Below, piece after piece: positions 1 through 10,451 of a DNA stretch of 64,000 bases. The stretch spans positions 372,001 through 436,000 of the forward strand of contig NW_024881504.1 of the NCBI RefSeq assembly GCF_019059575.1. Reading direction: 5' to 3'. Source of the DNA: Amphibalanus amphitrite. Lineage: Eukaryota; Arthropoda; Thecostraca; Balanomorpha; Balanidae. The notes under the pieces are model-generated. The model was given only the letters and a program-made list of their open reading frames with translations, did no database searches and had not been told where the DNA came from. How positions within the stretch are numbered: the first letter of the stretch is position 1; each line of letters begins with the position of its first letter. A program made the translations under genes and the position numbers.

Positions 1-564
1 AGCTTCATTATGTGCCAAGTTATTGGCAAAACGTCATTTGACCTCAGTTGACCTCATTTGACCTGACCCATGGATAAGTACACCAAACAAAGAAGCACCA
101 AGTGACCTGCTGTTAATTACTATGGTTTCAAAGCACAAAAGTGATAGAACGAAGCGAATGTCTCCAGTATTTTCCGAATTTAGTGTTTTCCAATAGGCTT
201 AACATTACGACGTAATGACCTCTAACTGACCTCAGGTCAGTGACCTCAAAAAACCCAAACTATATGTTATACAACTCGGTGAACTTAGCACACCCTGAAA
301 GTTTGAAGGAAATCAGCCAAAAACTGTGAGTTGGACAGGTGCAAAAAGAAAAATTGAAATTTGACCATGACCTTGTACCGGTTTTTCTGATCTGGTGACC
401 TGACCCAAGGTCACCCGGACCTGAAATTTTCAGGTCATATGTAAAAAGGCTGCCCCATAGGCTGTGCCAAATTTGGCGGTGCTGCGCGCCGCCGTTTTTA
501 CGCTATCTTCGAAAAACCTTAGGGGGGGGGTCGCATCGACCCCCCCTGCCAGGGCGAGGGTTAA
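1..564. mobile_element. Right part of a TTAA (piggyBac-like) element, truncated by window edge
   Basis: The right terminus is visible: a GC palindrome near 476-495, then a hairpin of about 10 bp stem (GGGGGGGTCG / CGACCCCCCC, loop CAT) near 520-546, then GGCGAGGGTTAA ending at 564. The body upstream is made of TGACCT/AGGTCA-rich sequence like the bodies of the complete family members at 6504-7497 and 49505-50691. The left end lies outside the window. No protein is encoded. Confidence 0.6.
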
Positions 565-909
565 AGCGAGCTCTCTATGTACGTACCTAGTCAGTCAGCG
601 TCAGTCGTCGTGTCAGACTAATAACTTTTGTTCGGAAATTTGCTGCTTGTGACAATGCAACAATCGCTAGTACCTAAACTTTTAAATCACCCCGTGACGT
701 TACACTAATAGGTATTCCACGCATACCTATGCCACAAGCATGACCACTATCGGCATGCATTGAACCCCTCCCCCCTCTCACCACAATACGAGTAATATAC
801 ACGATTAACGACGAAACTTGCTAGTTGAGGCTGATTGGTTCGTCCATTTGCCGTCTTCGCTGACCATTTGCATATAGCGGCATTACATGTGTGATTTGCG
901 GTATCTCAC

Positions 910-1047
910 CTCTGACATTGAGGCGCCTGAGGCCCTCCGGCAGCTGCCCCCTCAGTCGCGGGAGGTCGGCAGCAGTGACTGATAGGTCCTGCAGCCCAGG
1001 GCACCTGGTGAGGGGCTCCAGGCTGCCGGCCGTGAGATCAGGACAGT
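910..1047 (-). CDS. LRR exon, Q type (block S1)
   Basis: This 138-bp exon (46 codons) is read on the minus strand. The acceptor is TGTGTTTTCCAG at 1048 upward and the donor is AG|GTGAGATACC just below 910. Both boundaries split a codon after its first base (phase 1-1), so the exon can be added or lost without changing frame. The translation is LRR-like, with [11 protein letters not shown] and [17 protein letters not shown]. It is very close to the exons at 3310-3447 and 41539-41676. It belongs to a gene copy that continues off the left edge; no start or stop codon is visible here, so whether the copy is expressed is unknown. Confidence 0.65.
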
Positions 1048-1446
1048 CTGGAAAACACACAGACACACATACAGACAGGATCAGTTAGCTGTAATACATG
1101 TCGATATATGACAAAACGAAACAACACCTAATAATTCACATGGTTTCATGGACACAGTAGACAATGGTAAAACAGTGCTATTAGGTATAGATATATGCAA
1201 TCAGGCAAATGCATTGAACTTCATTGAACAGTGCAACACCTATGATCAACTAACTCTGAACGAATATGTCACTGAGAGAACAGTCCTCCTCCATTTTGGG
1301 GCTCCGTTAGCTTCATTATTTCGCAAAGCACATTGGCTATGTATCACACCTGTCTCCATGAGGTCCGACAACGGCTCACCGTTACTCGGTGTCCGCCATT
1401 CGCTGATCTCTTATATCAGCGGCCTGTCCGTGCTGCCGCTGCTCAC

Positions 1447-1581
1447 CGTATATCTCCAGTCGTGTGACCGTCCGTCCCAGGTCAGCCAGGTGACTGATGG
1501 TGTCGGCAGCCACCCCCTGGAGCGACACTGACAGATCACCCTCGTCCCATTCCGGCCACCTCGGCTCCGTCACCTCCGGCC
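1447..1581 (-). CDS. LRR exon, P type (block S1)
   Basis: Donor TATACG|GTGAGCAGC (phase 1) lies at the low end. The acceptor CTGTCCGACAG is inferred: it is the pyrimidine-backed AG that keeps phase 1, with a CTGAC branch-like site about 17 bases upstream. The result is a 45-codon symmetric exon ending in LADLGRTVTRLEIY. Upstream sequence in the same frame ([15 protein letters not shown]) also looks LRR-like, so the true acceptor could lie further out, but no other phase-compatible AG is convincing. It is paralogous to exons at 7657, 40410, 42091 and 44357. Confidence 0.55.
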
Positions 1582-1974
1582 CTGTCGGACAGAGCTGTGT
1601 CAGCTGACAACAGTCGGACAGAGCTGCCGCCAGCTCCCCGCTGCACCACTGACACCAGAGTGTCAGACACTCACATAGTCAGCATTGAAACAGACGAGCG
1701 GCCGCACAACAATTTTTTAGCAGCAGCAGTCATATGTAGAATGTGAATATGAGCATAATACGTATATGCGATAAGTATATGCGTAATACAGTAGTATATT
1801 AAACTACTTATGCTACTCTCATTGGTTGCACTATATCTAATAGTTAATCATTCCCCATTGAAATACTTGCTCTCTAATCGTAACAATGCCTGCATTCCCG
1901 TGCTGGCCGCCTTCGATCGTGACGACACCTATACTCTGTATAACCGCCGCGCCAGGGCCGCGGCCAGTCAGTCT

Positions 1975-2700
1975 CAGTTGGGGAAACTACGAGGAGCCAA
2001 ACAAAAATTGGATTAGCCAATCAACGGCTGGAGTGGGCGGGGCGTTGACCATATATGGTCATAAAATCAGACAACTTCATCTTTTCAATGCATCCTAGCA
2101 TTCAAATGAAAAAATAGGGCATAAGAATGTTTTTTAACCACACAAAGCCTACACTCACTCGGTGCACAATTAACTGGCGGCTCTGAATCGCAGAGTTACA
2201 ACACAAGGTCAAACAGTGATTGGCAAATATGGCGGATTGAAACAGACGCGCCAAAAAATGTAAGCGATATCGTGGTTTAAAAATGTCATTATTTTTATTA
2301 TTTTGTTTATGGTTTTCCGAATTTTGGTTAAGTTATTATTTTAAAACTTAATATCTCTGTTTATCGTAATTAAATTAAATCTTTTAACAATTTTCTTTCA
2401 AAACCCCAATCCATTTATTGAATGGCCAGCTGATTGTGACGCCCAGAACCTGCAGAAAAGCTGTTTTCCTAACGCCATTTTCGAGTCAATTCGCCGAATT
2501 TAATTTAATCACGCTAATTCCTAGTGGAAAATGGAAGCTTTTTCTCTCCGATAAGTGGACGCCATACCGCAAGTACCGGCTTGTTATACCGTTTTTCACC
2601 CTTAGTAGCGGGGGCTGCATTTATGCCCATATATGGTCATCAAAAGTCCATTTTTTGACCAATCCATTTTTTGATGTTCGCCTCGTAGTTTCCCCAACTG
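1975..2700. mobile_element. Non-autonomous DNA transposon with perfect 20-bp TIRs, superfamily unassigned
   Basis: Both ends carry CAGTTGGGGAAACTACGAGG as a perfect inverted repeat. The paralogous empty site at about 40936-40950 reads CAGTCAGTCTCGTCAG, and GTCT is present on both sides of the element (1971-1974 and 2701-2704), a 4-bp target duplication. The 726-bp interior has no convincing ORF. A CCATATATGGTCAT motif is repeated inside near each end. The 4-bp duplication would suit Chapaev-like or Academ-like groups, but the TIR does not decide it. Confidence 0.85.
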
Positions 2701-3309
2701 GTCTCGTCAGTCTCCTCAGACTCGTCGTCAGCGAGCTATCTATGTAGTCAGTCAGTGTCAGTTGTCGATCAGGCTTGCGTTCGACATCCGGAAAATGAGG
2801 GATAATTATCCGGGATCACCGGTAATAATTTGGTATTGCAAGGACTATCGATGCAATAAGTCATATTTTTATATTGCTTTTGCTTCAGTAATGGCTCTTT
2901 TACTCATTGGCATGTCCGTTGTGCACGGTGTCAGCCTAAAACACCGAATGATCCCGTTGATCCCGGAAAATTATCCCTGATTTTCCGGATGCCGAATTCG
3001 CACTAATACTCAATACGTTTGTTCGGAAATTTGCTGCTTGTGACAATGCAACTATCGCTAGTACCTCAACTTTTAAATCACCCCGTGACGTTACACTAAT
3101 ATTCCACGCATATGCCACAAGCATGAACACTATCGAAGGCGTGCATTGAACCCCTTCCCCCTCTCACCACAATACGAGACGAGTAATATACACGATTAAC
3201 GATGAAACTTGCTAACTAGTTGAGGCTGATCAGTTCGTCCATTTGCCGTCCCCGCTGTCCATTGTATATACCGGCATTACCAACATGTGTGACCTGCGTT
3301 ATACCTCAC

Positions 3310-3447
3310 CTCTGACATTGAGGAAGCTGAGACCCTCCGGCAGCTGTCCCCTCAGTCGCGGGAGGTCGGCGGCGGTGACTGATAGGCATCGCAGCTCAGG
3401 GCACCTGGTGAGGGGCTCCAGGCTGCCGGCCGTGAGATCAGGACAGT
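3310..3447 (-). CDS. LRR exon, Q type (block S1, second copy)
   Basis: A 138-bp phase 1-1 exon with acceptor TTCCAG and donor AG|GTGAGGTATA. It is close to 41539-41676, including the [15 protein letters not shown] core. It is the second Q exon of block S1, downstream in transcription of the P exon at 7657. The hAT element at 3601-6348 and the TTAA element at 6504-7497 lie in the intron between them. Confidence 0.65.
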
Positions 3448-4299
3448 CTGGAAAGCACACAGACACACATACAGACAGGATCAGCCACCTGGGGTAATGT
3501 TGCCGACGCAAATGCTCATGCATGATAAAAACGGAATAATAACACTCACGCATTCATCGGGTCTAAAGATAAGGGCACAAAACTGCTCTTATGACCTGTA
3601 CATAGGCGTAGGAACAGGGGGGGGGGCCGGGGGGGCCATGGCCCCCCCACTTTCGGAGGTGGGGGGCCAGCAATGTTAACTGCCCCCCCCCCCCCACTTT
3701 TTGCTGACTTAAGTGTCTGTCTGTACCTACCACCCGGTAACTTCACAACTATTCAGCTTGCCCTTTAATGAGGATTCCTTTTTGTTTCTACAGCGTTATT
3801 GACCGCAATTTCCTTCACTCAATGAAGGAAACCATATCAGAGTGAGTCCTGAGACTGAGTGAGACTGTGAGTCCTGGTGACAGCATTTTGTTGAATACGA
3901 GGCGCGGGACAGCGAGCACTGAAAAGGTATAGGCAATACTAAGACAATACTAGCACGGTGCAGGAGAATGCGTATACAAATGACCAACGCTTGACCGGAT
4001 CTGCTTGGGGTCGGCATAGTTCGTCAAAGGCGTACAGCAGGGGCCAGGGTGACCGTGCCTCAGCCTCGGTTCAAACAGGCTGGGGGCCAGCAATGTCTGT
4101 ATCTGCCCCTCCCCCTTCCACTTTCAGTGCAGTGGCGGTCGCAGAGGGGGGATCAGGGCCATGCCCTTCCCCCCTCCAAAGGCTAATCAGGGGGCCATCA
4201 TATCATTTGGCCCCCCAAACAACCAATGGGCCCCCATGGGCGTATGGGGCTCTGGCCCTTATTCGATTGTCACGAGACTCAAGAATCCCACGCTAGCTA

Positions 4300-4805
4300 T
4301 TAACAGCTCCCAAACCAGTCTTTGAGGGTCCTACACTGATCTCGGAGGGCCCTTCAGTGGCGGTCAAGCGCCCACATTGACCGCTGAGAACCCACATTGA
4401 CCTCATTTGAGGGCCCCTAAACAGGCCTCAAGGGCCCAGCCGGCGTCTGAGGGCCTCACACCGGCCTCTGGTACGTTCCAAGTCCCGCCCATGCCGGTCT
4501 GTTACGGCCCCACACTGACATCTAAGGGCCCATGCTGGCCTGTAAGGACACGCATTAGTCTCTGAGGGCCTTGCACTGGATTCTGAAGACCCGATGCTGG
4601 CCTCTGAGGCCCATCTTGGTTTTTGAGGGTCTTCTGCTGGCCTCTGGGGTCCAACACCGGCCCATGCCGGCATTTTAGGGTCCCACACTGACCTCTGAGG
4701 GCCCATACTGGCCTGTAAGGACCCACATTAGCCTCTGAAGGCCCAAGTCGGCATCTTAAGGTCTCATCCTGCCCTTTGCAGGCCCTGTACTGGTGTCTGA
4801 GGGCC
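4300..4805. repeat. GGCC/CTCTGAGGGCC minisatellite, first part
   Basis: Degenerate units of about 30-36 bp are built on GGCCTCTGAGGGCCC with CACACTGACC or CATACTGGCC spacers. The array resumes at 5864-5925 after the TTAA insertion. A homologous array in the same orientation lies at 59285-59830 inside another hAT-type element, and a related one at 51790-52189. The array therefore seems to be cargo of the CAGTGGCGGTCGC element and not host satellite. Confidence 0.75.
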
Positions 4806-5863
4806 TTAACCCTCGCCGGCCGGGGGGGGGGGGCGGGTACCGCCCCTCCATAGGTTTTTTCGCGATAGCTCCGAACACGCCGGCGATAGAGAGCTGAAGC
4901 TTGGCATACCTGACCTTTGAATCAAGCGGGATCTTTTGACACCAACCGCATTTTCGGGTCAGATCAGGTCACTGACCCATGTGGTCATAAGTGAACCTCT
5001 GCACGGTCTTCAGATGTCGCAACTTCGCAACGCCCTCACTGCCAGAGGAGATTTCACAGGGAAATGAACCTTGGAGGACCTAGTATCCAATAGGAGTCTC
5101 TCAACTTGTATAATGTATATCTCGGATTTTTTCCTAAAGTTCATATGAGGTCAGGTCACTTTCGTGACCTCACCTTTAGGTATAAGTCAATGGGGATAAA
5201 CAGAAAACTTTTTCTGGCGCCGGGAACGATCGATCTCCAACTATCTCAAGCACACCGAATCGTGATTTCATGCACTCCTTGCGAGGTTCGATGCGTCACT
5301 TTTGCAATGTTGACCTTGCGCGACGTCATTTATGAAGTTATAAGGGTCTTATTAGTTTTTCGTCAATAACTAGGTACCAATCAAATTGAGCTAGCGTGTC
5401 GGGAAAGCCACCTATGGACTCAAGAAGACCTGCCGAATCGAATGATATGCGACATGACCTCCTTCGACCAATTTCGTGACCTTGGGACGCCGACCTGACC
5501 GTGACCCGAGGTCAACACCCTAAGTTTACCTCACCCAAACAAAAAGTATATCATTCGACGGGCCTGAGAGAGGCGAACACGATGCTGGCAAAGTCGCGGC
5601 TCTGCGGCCATTTTTTGCGAAGTTATTCACCAAAAACGGAACCGTGCCTTGAGGCACTTGACCTGACCTCAGAGGTCACCGGTTGACCTAGGACCATAAA
5701 ATCGGGTATCGATCTCTGAGTCTCGTAACGGCGCACACGCTCGTTTTACCGTGACGCGCTAGCTCCACCTGGGGCGAAACGGCGAGGGGGGTCGTACAAG
5801 CCCCCCGCCCCCTCGGCCAGCGCGTATGTAGAAAACCTATAGGACCGGGCCGTGGAGGGTTAA
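4806..5863. mobile_element. TTAA element C (piggyBac-like, non-autonomous)
   Basis: TTAA at 4806-4809 and 5860-5863 flanks ends TTAACCCTCGCCGGCC and GGCCGTGGAGGGTTAA. Hairpin GGGGCGG-GTA-CCGCCCC lies near the left end and GGGGGG...CCCCCC near the right. The body is the inverted homologue of element D (52521-53560). It splits the GGCC minisatellite; a related unoccupied array unit near 59785 reads GAGGGCCCTAAACTGGCC, which supports insertion at TTAA. No ORF is credible. Confidence 0.85.
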
Positions 5864-5925
5864 ACTGGCCTCTGAACGCCCAGACCGGCCTCTAAAAGTC
5901 CCACACCGGCCTCTGATAAGTGATA
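5864..5925. repeat. GGCC minisatellite, continuation after element C
   Basis: Two to three further units (CTGGCCTCTGAACGCCC and variants) continue the array of 4300-4805 in the same phase, which shows that element C landed inside an existing array. Confidence 0.75.
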
Positions 5926-6503
5926 GGTAGTCAATCAGCCCAGTTGCAGTGGTCGCTGATATAAAACCTCTTAAAAACGTTACAGGCCTGGCTGAGCCTA
6001 GCTGGGCCGTTCATGCTGATTTTTATAGGTATATTGAAAAGACTCGCTTTGCGCGTTTCACGCTTGCTCGTAATGAAAAAGTTGCTGGATGCCTCTGGAA
6101 TTTGCATGGGTGCCAACGGCTGCGGAGGACAGGGGAAGGCGTCCATCAGTTTGAGTTTATGGACGGGAGACTCCCTGAAATTTCAACCAATTTTTTTATT
6201 TTTTTGTCTCGATTTTTTTTACCCGTGAGCATGTTTGCGAACACAAAGTGGCCGAAATCCGAGGAGAAATTGGATTTTGGGGGTAGGTTAGGTTTTGGAC
6301 CTCTGGGACCCTGGCCCCCCCACTTTCGAAAACGTTCCTACGCCTATGGACCTGTATGTGCAATCCGTTCAGCTAATAGCAAAAATTTTGTCGCAAATGG
6401 TAACAACATCGACATCAGTAATGTAAATGTGCACCTGAGTCACTGAGCTATAAATGTATCGTGAGCTTGATAAACATGACTTCCTCGACTTACACAAATT
6501 GTA

Positions 6504-7497
6504 TTAACCCTATTCCTGGCGGGCTCCGCCGGGACAAGAAACTGGCGGGGGGGGGCCGATTCGGCCCCCCTGAGATCTCGAGAACGAAGCAAGATAGCGA
6601 CAAGCGGTAAACGGCATCGGATACGCATGGACAAGGTCTACAATTTTTACTAAGGTCATTTTCAGGTCAGGTCAAAGATGACGTCACAGGGGTCGAAAAA
6701 GTCAAAATGGCGGCGCTAGATATGGAGAGAGTTTTTCTCGAATAACTTTCGAATTAGTCAAGATAGGAACAAACTAAGGGCATCATCGTGATCCTCTCGT
6801 CAATCCGCATCGAATGACATATATGTTGACCTCGAAAGGTCAAGGTCAAAGGTTGACCTCAGGTCACGTGACCTCGAGGTCATCATGTATATCATTCGAT
6901 GCGTCTTGACGAGCTGAACACAATGAGACCATCCACGCGTCTGTATCTTGTTCCTGTACGGAGTTATTGGCCAAAAACCTTTGGTGACCTTTGATGACGT
7001 CACATGACCTCACAGCTGCCCAACAGCAAAACAGACCTCAAGGTAGTGAAGGTTGATCGTATATGAAGTCATGTATGGTATATGGGGCCATTCCGACCCG
7101 TTGTAGTGGGAAAAACAGGGAGTTGATTTTTCCCCCATTGACTTATAATGGGGAGGTCGCGAAATTGACCTGACCTTAGGTCACCGATATCAAAATTCCG
7201 AGATATACAAATTGCACATACCGGTACCCTAACTAAAGCCTGAAGAGAAGAAATTGATCGGTCAAAAACTCTAGCTCTGGCGTGATTGCAAACTTTTCTG
7301 AGGTAGGGTCACCAAACCGCCTCTGGTGACCTGACCTGAGGTCAGATCAACTCAAAATTTTCAGACATGTTGCGTAGAAGCCTTATAGGAAAAGTCAGAA
7401 AATTTGAGCTTCCTAGCTCAACGCGTTTGGGAGAAATAACCAAAAAACCTCAGGGGGGGGCTCCTGAGGCCCCCCCCCCCGCCAGGAATAGGGTTAA
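6504..7497. mobile_element. TTAA element A (piggyBac-like, non-autonomous)
   Basis: Both ends read TTAACCCTATTCCTGGCGGG, a perfect 20-bp inverted repeat that includes the TTAA duplication. The left end carries a second copy of the motif (ACTGGCGGGG) after an 18-base spacer; the right end has it once. The left hairpin is GGGGGGCCGA-T-TCGGCCCCCC. The 994-bp body is rich in TGACCT/AGGTCA and is homologous, inverted, to element B (57663-58664). No ORF. Confidence 0.92.
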
Positions 7498-7656
7498 ATC
7501 ACTATTCCCAAAAACATTTGATATGTTAGGTACAATGTTTTGCTGCATTACATAGATCACCACTTTCACGTGCGGTCATAGCAGCACACCTTAATTCGGT
7601 GTCCGCAATTCCCTGAGCTCGTATATCAGCGGCCTGTCCGTGCTGCCGCTGCTCAC

Positions 7657-7794
7657 CGTATATCTCCAGTACTGTGACCGTCCATCCCAGGTCAGCCAGG
7701 TGACTGATGGTGTCGGCAGTCACCCCCTGGAGCGACACTGACAGATCATCATCCTCGTCCCATTCCGGCCACCTCGGCTCCGTCACCTTCGGCC
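7657..7794 (-). CDS. LRR exon, P type (block S1, second copy)
   Basis: Donor TATACG|GTGAGCAGC at the low end and inferred acceptor CTGTCCGACAG at the high end give 46 codons, phase 1-1, ending in LADLGWTVTVLEIY. It is one codon longer than 1447-1581 because of an extra Asp in the DEDDD run. It corresponds in order to exon 4 of the full gene (42091-42252). Frame is open throughout and continues open well upstream, so the acceptor is the uncertain part. Confidence 0.55.
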
Positions 7795-8164
7795 CTGTCG
7801 GACAGAGCTGTGTCAGCTGACTGCAGTCGGACAGAGCTGCCGCCAGCTCCCCGCTGCAACACTGACACCAGAGTGTCAGACACTGACACAGCCAGCACTG
7901 ACACAGCCGAGCGGCTGGACAACGATATTTGGCACCACCTATCATATGCAAATGTATGAATATCAACAACATAAGTAACTGCGACATTCCCTCAGCCCAG
8001 CACTTGCGTTATAAACAGTAAAGGTATAAAGGTAACATCAAATTGGCAGTTTAACGAATTACACTACTCGAAGCGGTTGCAATGTAATCTGCCCTCATCT
8101 ATATGACTTTTCACCATATATTATATGCATATATACTTAACATATGTATTTGTATGTATTTGTA

Positions 8165-9064
8165 GGGGAAGTTGGGGCAATGCCGGGGTTGGGGCAAAGC
8201 CGAAATTCGAGATATTTCGAAAACCGTACGACATGGATGCCACCTGTCAGTGATGATCTGAAGCTTAAGTGACTACCAATTATCGCATGTTTGTTACCGG
8301 TCGTCATTCGGAATACTTCGGCTGTGAGGGCGCCAAGAGCGTTTTCAAGGTACGTTTCCTTTGTACTACATGCGTCTTCGAAGCTGCATTTCCTACTCAT
8401 TATGCTACCGTTTGTCTGGCCAATTCGGTCAAGTAATCTTCAGCACGTCTTTGCATAAGTGTGCTGCCTATTTGAAATTTATACAGCACGTTGAAAAGTT
8501 ATGGGCCTGCAAATGAAAGTATGGGTGGCTGGGGTAATGCCGAAAACGTGCAATTACGCGGCGCGTTAAAGCATGCTACATTGCTACGTGAACTTTACCG
8601 CTGTAGAATAGCAACGCGTATTTTTAGTCAGACAAATTATACTTTTAACCGACACAACGGCCTGTTACCATAAGGAATGATTTACCTGGCCTTTTCTTAT
8701 TATATCACACAATTATAACTTCCAGTGTGCACCAAGCGTCCTCAAGCTCTTAAAACGCGTGTCAGCTTTGACGAATTCTGGATAAAATTTGAGATAAAAT
8801 AGCAAAACATCAATTTCGGCATTACCGTAGATCATTTCTCCCATTTTCGGCTTTCCCCGCAGTCCGGGGCAACGCCGAAAAAGTCACTTCTTTGATATTT
8901 TTAGTTTGTGCGCTTAACGGTATGCGAATTCATCAAATGCGCCTGGTATGTTTGAAAGGCAAAAGACTGGCCTCTCGAATGACGCCAACAAGAATAGCTT
9001 ATGTTGTCTACTTTGCGTGCTACGGGCGTCAGAAAAAAGTATTCGGCGTTCCCCCAACTTCCCC
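8165..9064. mobile_element. TA-flanked DNA transposon (Tc1/mariner-like, non-autonomous)
   Basis: Ends GGGGAAGTTGGGG and CCCCAACTTCCCC are inverted repeats flanked by TA (8163-8164 and 9065-9066). The TIR continues imperfectly as CAATGCCG/CGGCGTT, and the motif GGGGYAAYGCCGAAA recurs inside near 8530 and 8867. There is no transposase. The matching intron of the other LRR block (42253-42784) lacks it. It lies between LRR exons 7657-7794 and 9288-9500. Confidence 0.8.
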
Positions 9065-9287
9065 TATGTTTATGTATTATATGCAATGCATACACTGCAT
9101 TCAACTGTACCTATGCATTGCAAGTTGCAACCCATCCCCCAATATCATTCACATGCAACGCTGTGTGTTGTTGGCTGAATTTGATCGGTTCGTCCATTTG
9201 CCGTCTCCCTGTCCATTTGTATATCTATATGCATTGTCCATTATACCGGCATTGCATGTAAGTATGATCCGATCCGTGGTAGCTCAC

Positions 9288-9500
9288 CTCTGACATTGAG
9301 GCGCCTGAGGCCCTCCGGCAGCTGCTCCCTCAGTCGCGGGAGGTCGGCGGTGGTGACTGACAGCCGCTCCACAGTCTCCCGTGAGATCTGCAGCTCCGTC
9401 AGCTCGCGGCTGTCACCGACTCCGGCCGGAAGGATGATAGTGTTTGGGCCCACCCTGATGATGGCACCACGAAGTTGACTTGGAATAGTAGTAACTTGTG
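9288..9500 (-). CDS. LRR exon, R type (block S1)
   Basis: Acceptor TTCAATCACCTTTCCAG (strong pyrimidine tract) and donor AG|GTGAGCTACC bound a 213-bp exon (71 codons, phase 1-1). The translation starts with a distinct segment ([16 protein letters not shown]), then [16 protein letters not shown] and the common LPRLREQLPEGLRRLNV end. It is the paralogue of exon 3 of the full gene (42785-42994), with one extra codon near GDSREL. It is the highest-coordinate LRR exon of block S1; exons matching 44357 and 46969 are missing because the duplication ends at 10957. Confidence 0.7.
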
Positions 9501-9642
9501 CTGGAAAGGTGATTGAACCAATGTCAGGCATCTGTCTAGGTCAAACATTGTACACTTACCTACAGGTGTAGAAAACACAAAGTGAAAACTGTTTGTGGCT
9601 ACAATGCTGTGATTATTCCGTGTCTGAGTAAATATGTATGTA

Positions 9643-9706
9643 TTTGTTGAATATTATGTTACGGAAAGTCGCCGTAACTTATGAAATTCACATCGTTTTG
9701 ATAAAG
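9643..9706. other. 64-bp segment inverted relative to its paralogue at 43517-43580
   Basis: The 64 bases between TATGTA and TACAATG are the exact reverse complement of the 64 bases between the same flanks at 43517-43580. The segment holds a hairpin GTTACGGAAAGTCGCCGTAAC-type core (about 9659-9678). Flanking sequence on both sides is collinear in the two blocks, so only this piece is flipped. Confidence 0.9.
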
Positions 9707-9807
9707 TACAATGATAATGGGTCTTTGACATATAAAACAAAATCACCACTAATTAGTGCATTATATTCCGAACTAGGCATATTTTCATGATGTCAATTGA
9801 TCAATAT

Positions 9808-10451
9808 CAGGGTATATTGAGTGACGGGTAGGACGAACTTTGGTAGGCATTTCTAGTATATCTACTAGAAAACCTACTATATGTGGTCGGGACTAGCAAA
9901 AAGTTAGTTCAAACTAGAATATGGTAACGCTTATGGTCGGCAGTTGTGACGCGCACGTGACATTCATTTCTTAAATTTCTAAAATAACAGGTTTTAGGGG
10001 CCGATTAGTGGGCAGATACATTCTATTAGCTTTTCATAATTGATTATGCAAACATTCAAGAATCTACATCATTCGATTCTAGCCGAAATCACGCGGCGCT
10101 CCCAGGATTCGAACTCACGACCCTCGGATCCGTAGCCCGATACGCTACCGACTGCGCTACCGAGGACCGCGCGCCGACGATCGGAGAGGCGGATCGCGGG
10201 TGCTGGCGTGCAGAGAAATCTTTACCCTGTACGCCGTAGAAGATCGGCTGGGTTTCGTGAAAAATGGTAGAGGAATTGTCGAAAGAAAATTCATCGATCT
10301 ATCATTTGAGACTAAGAACCATTGATTCCTTCAAAGGTTGACCGAGATATCGCTCGCTGAAAACAGGCCATTTAACATGTAAACCCTATGGGCTGGTAGG
10401 AAATGTACGCCGTGGAGCAGCAGTGCTACCAACTAACTTCGGCGGGGGCCG
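9808..10451. mobile_element. 644-bp insertion with 9-bp target duplication and tRNA-like core
   Basis: GATCAATAT occurs at 9799-9807 and 10452-10460; the paralogous empty site at 43673-43681 has it once. The ends (CAGGGTATATTG and GGCGGGGGCCG) are not clear inverted repeats. A tRNA-like module lies in the middle on the minus strand. It could be a tRNA-derived SINE with long flanks or a DNA element with a 9-bp duplication, as Mutator-like elements make; the tRNA core favours the first, the lack of a simple tail the second. Confidence 0.75.
10095..10168 (-). other. tRNA-like module (Arg-ACG-like), not a functional tRNA
   Basis: On the minus strand TAGCGCAGTCGG matches a polymerase III A box and GTTCGAATCC a B box. 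An anticodon stem TCGGG/TCCGA encloses the loop CTACGGA, anticodon ACG. The acceptor stem does not pair (TCCTCGG against GAGCGCC) and the T stem is poor. The module lies inside the 9808-10451 insertion. It is best read as a SINE-type promoter fossil of tRNA-Arg origin. Confidence 0.6.

Larger units (their letters stand above)
3601..6348. mobile_element. hAT-type element with perfect TIRs and 8-bp target duplication
   Basis: Perfect 15-bp inverted ends CATAGGCGTAGGAAC / GTTCCTACGCCTATG are flanked by the direct repeat GACCTGTA at 3593-3600 and 6349-6356. Subterminal sequences also match: both ends hold a CCCCCCCACTTTCG block. No transposase is visible, so it is non-autonomous. Inside are a segment starting CAGTGGCGGTCGC at 4129, a GGCC-rich minisatellite (4300-4805 and 5864-5925), and a younger TTAA element at 4806-5863 that splits the minisatellite. 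It lies in an intron of the block-S1 LRR copy. Confidence 0.9.

Noticed and set aside
1-464. Host regulatory region based on dense TGACCT motifs
   Set aside because: The same motif density is found in all TTAA element bodies, so it marks the element and not a host enhancer.
1583-1680. Upstream acceptor CTCTGGTGTCAG for the P exons
   Set aside because: It is phase 0 while every upstream donor is phase 1, so joining would throw the LRR frame off. It would however include LRR-like sequence, so the doubt is kept in the exon entries.
10095-10168. Functional tRNA-Arg gene
   Set aside because: Acceptor and T stems do not pair and the module lies inside a mobile insertion.
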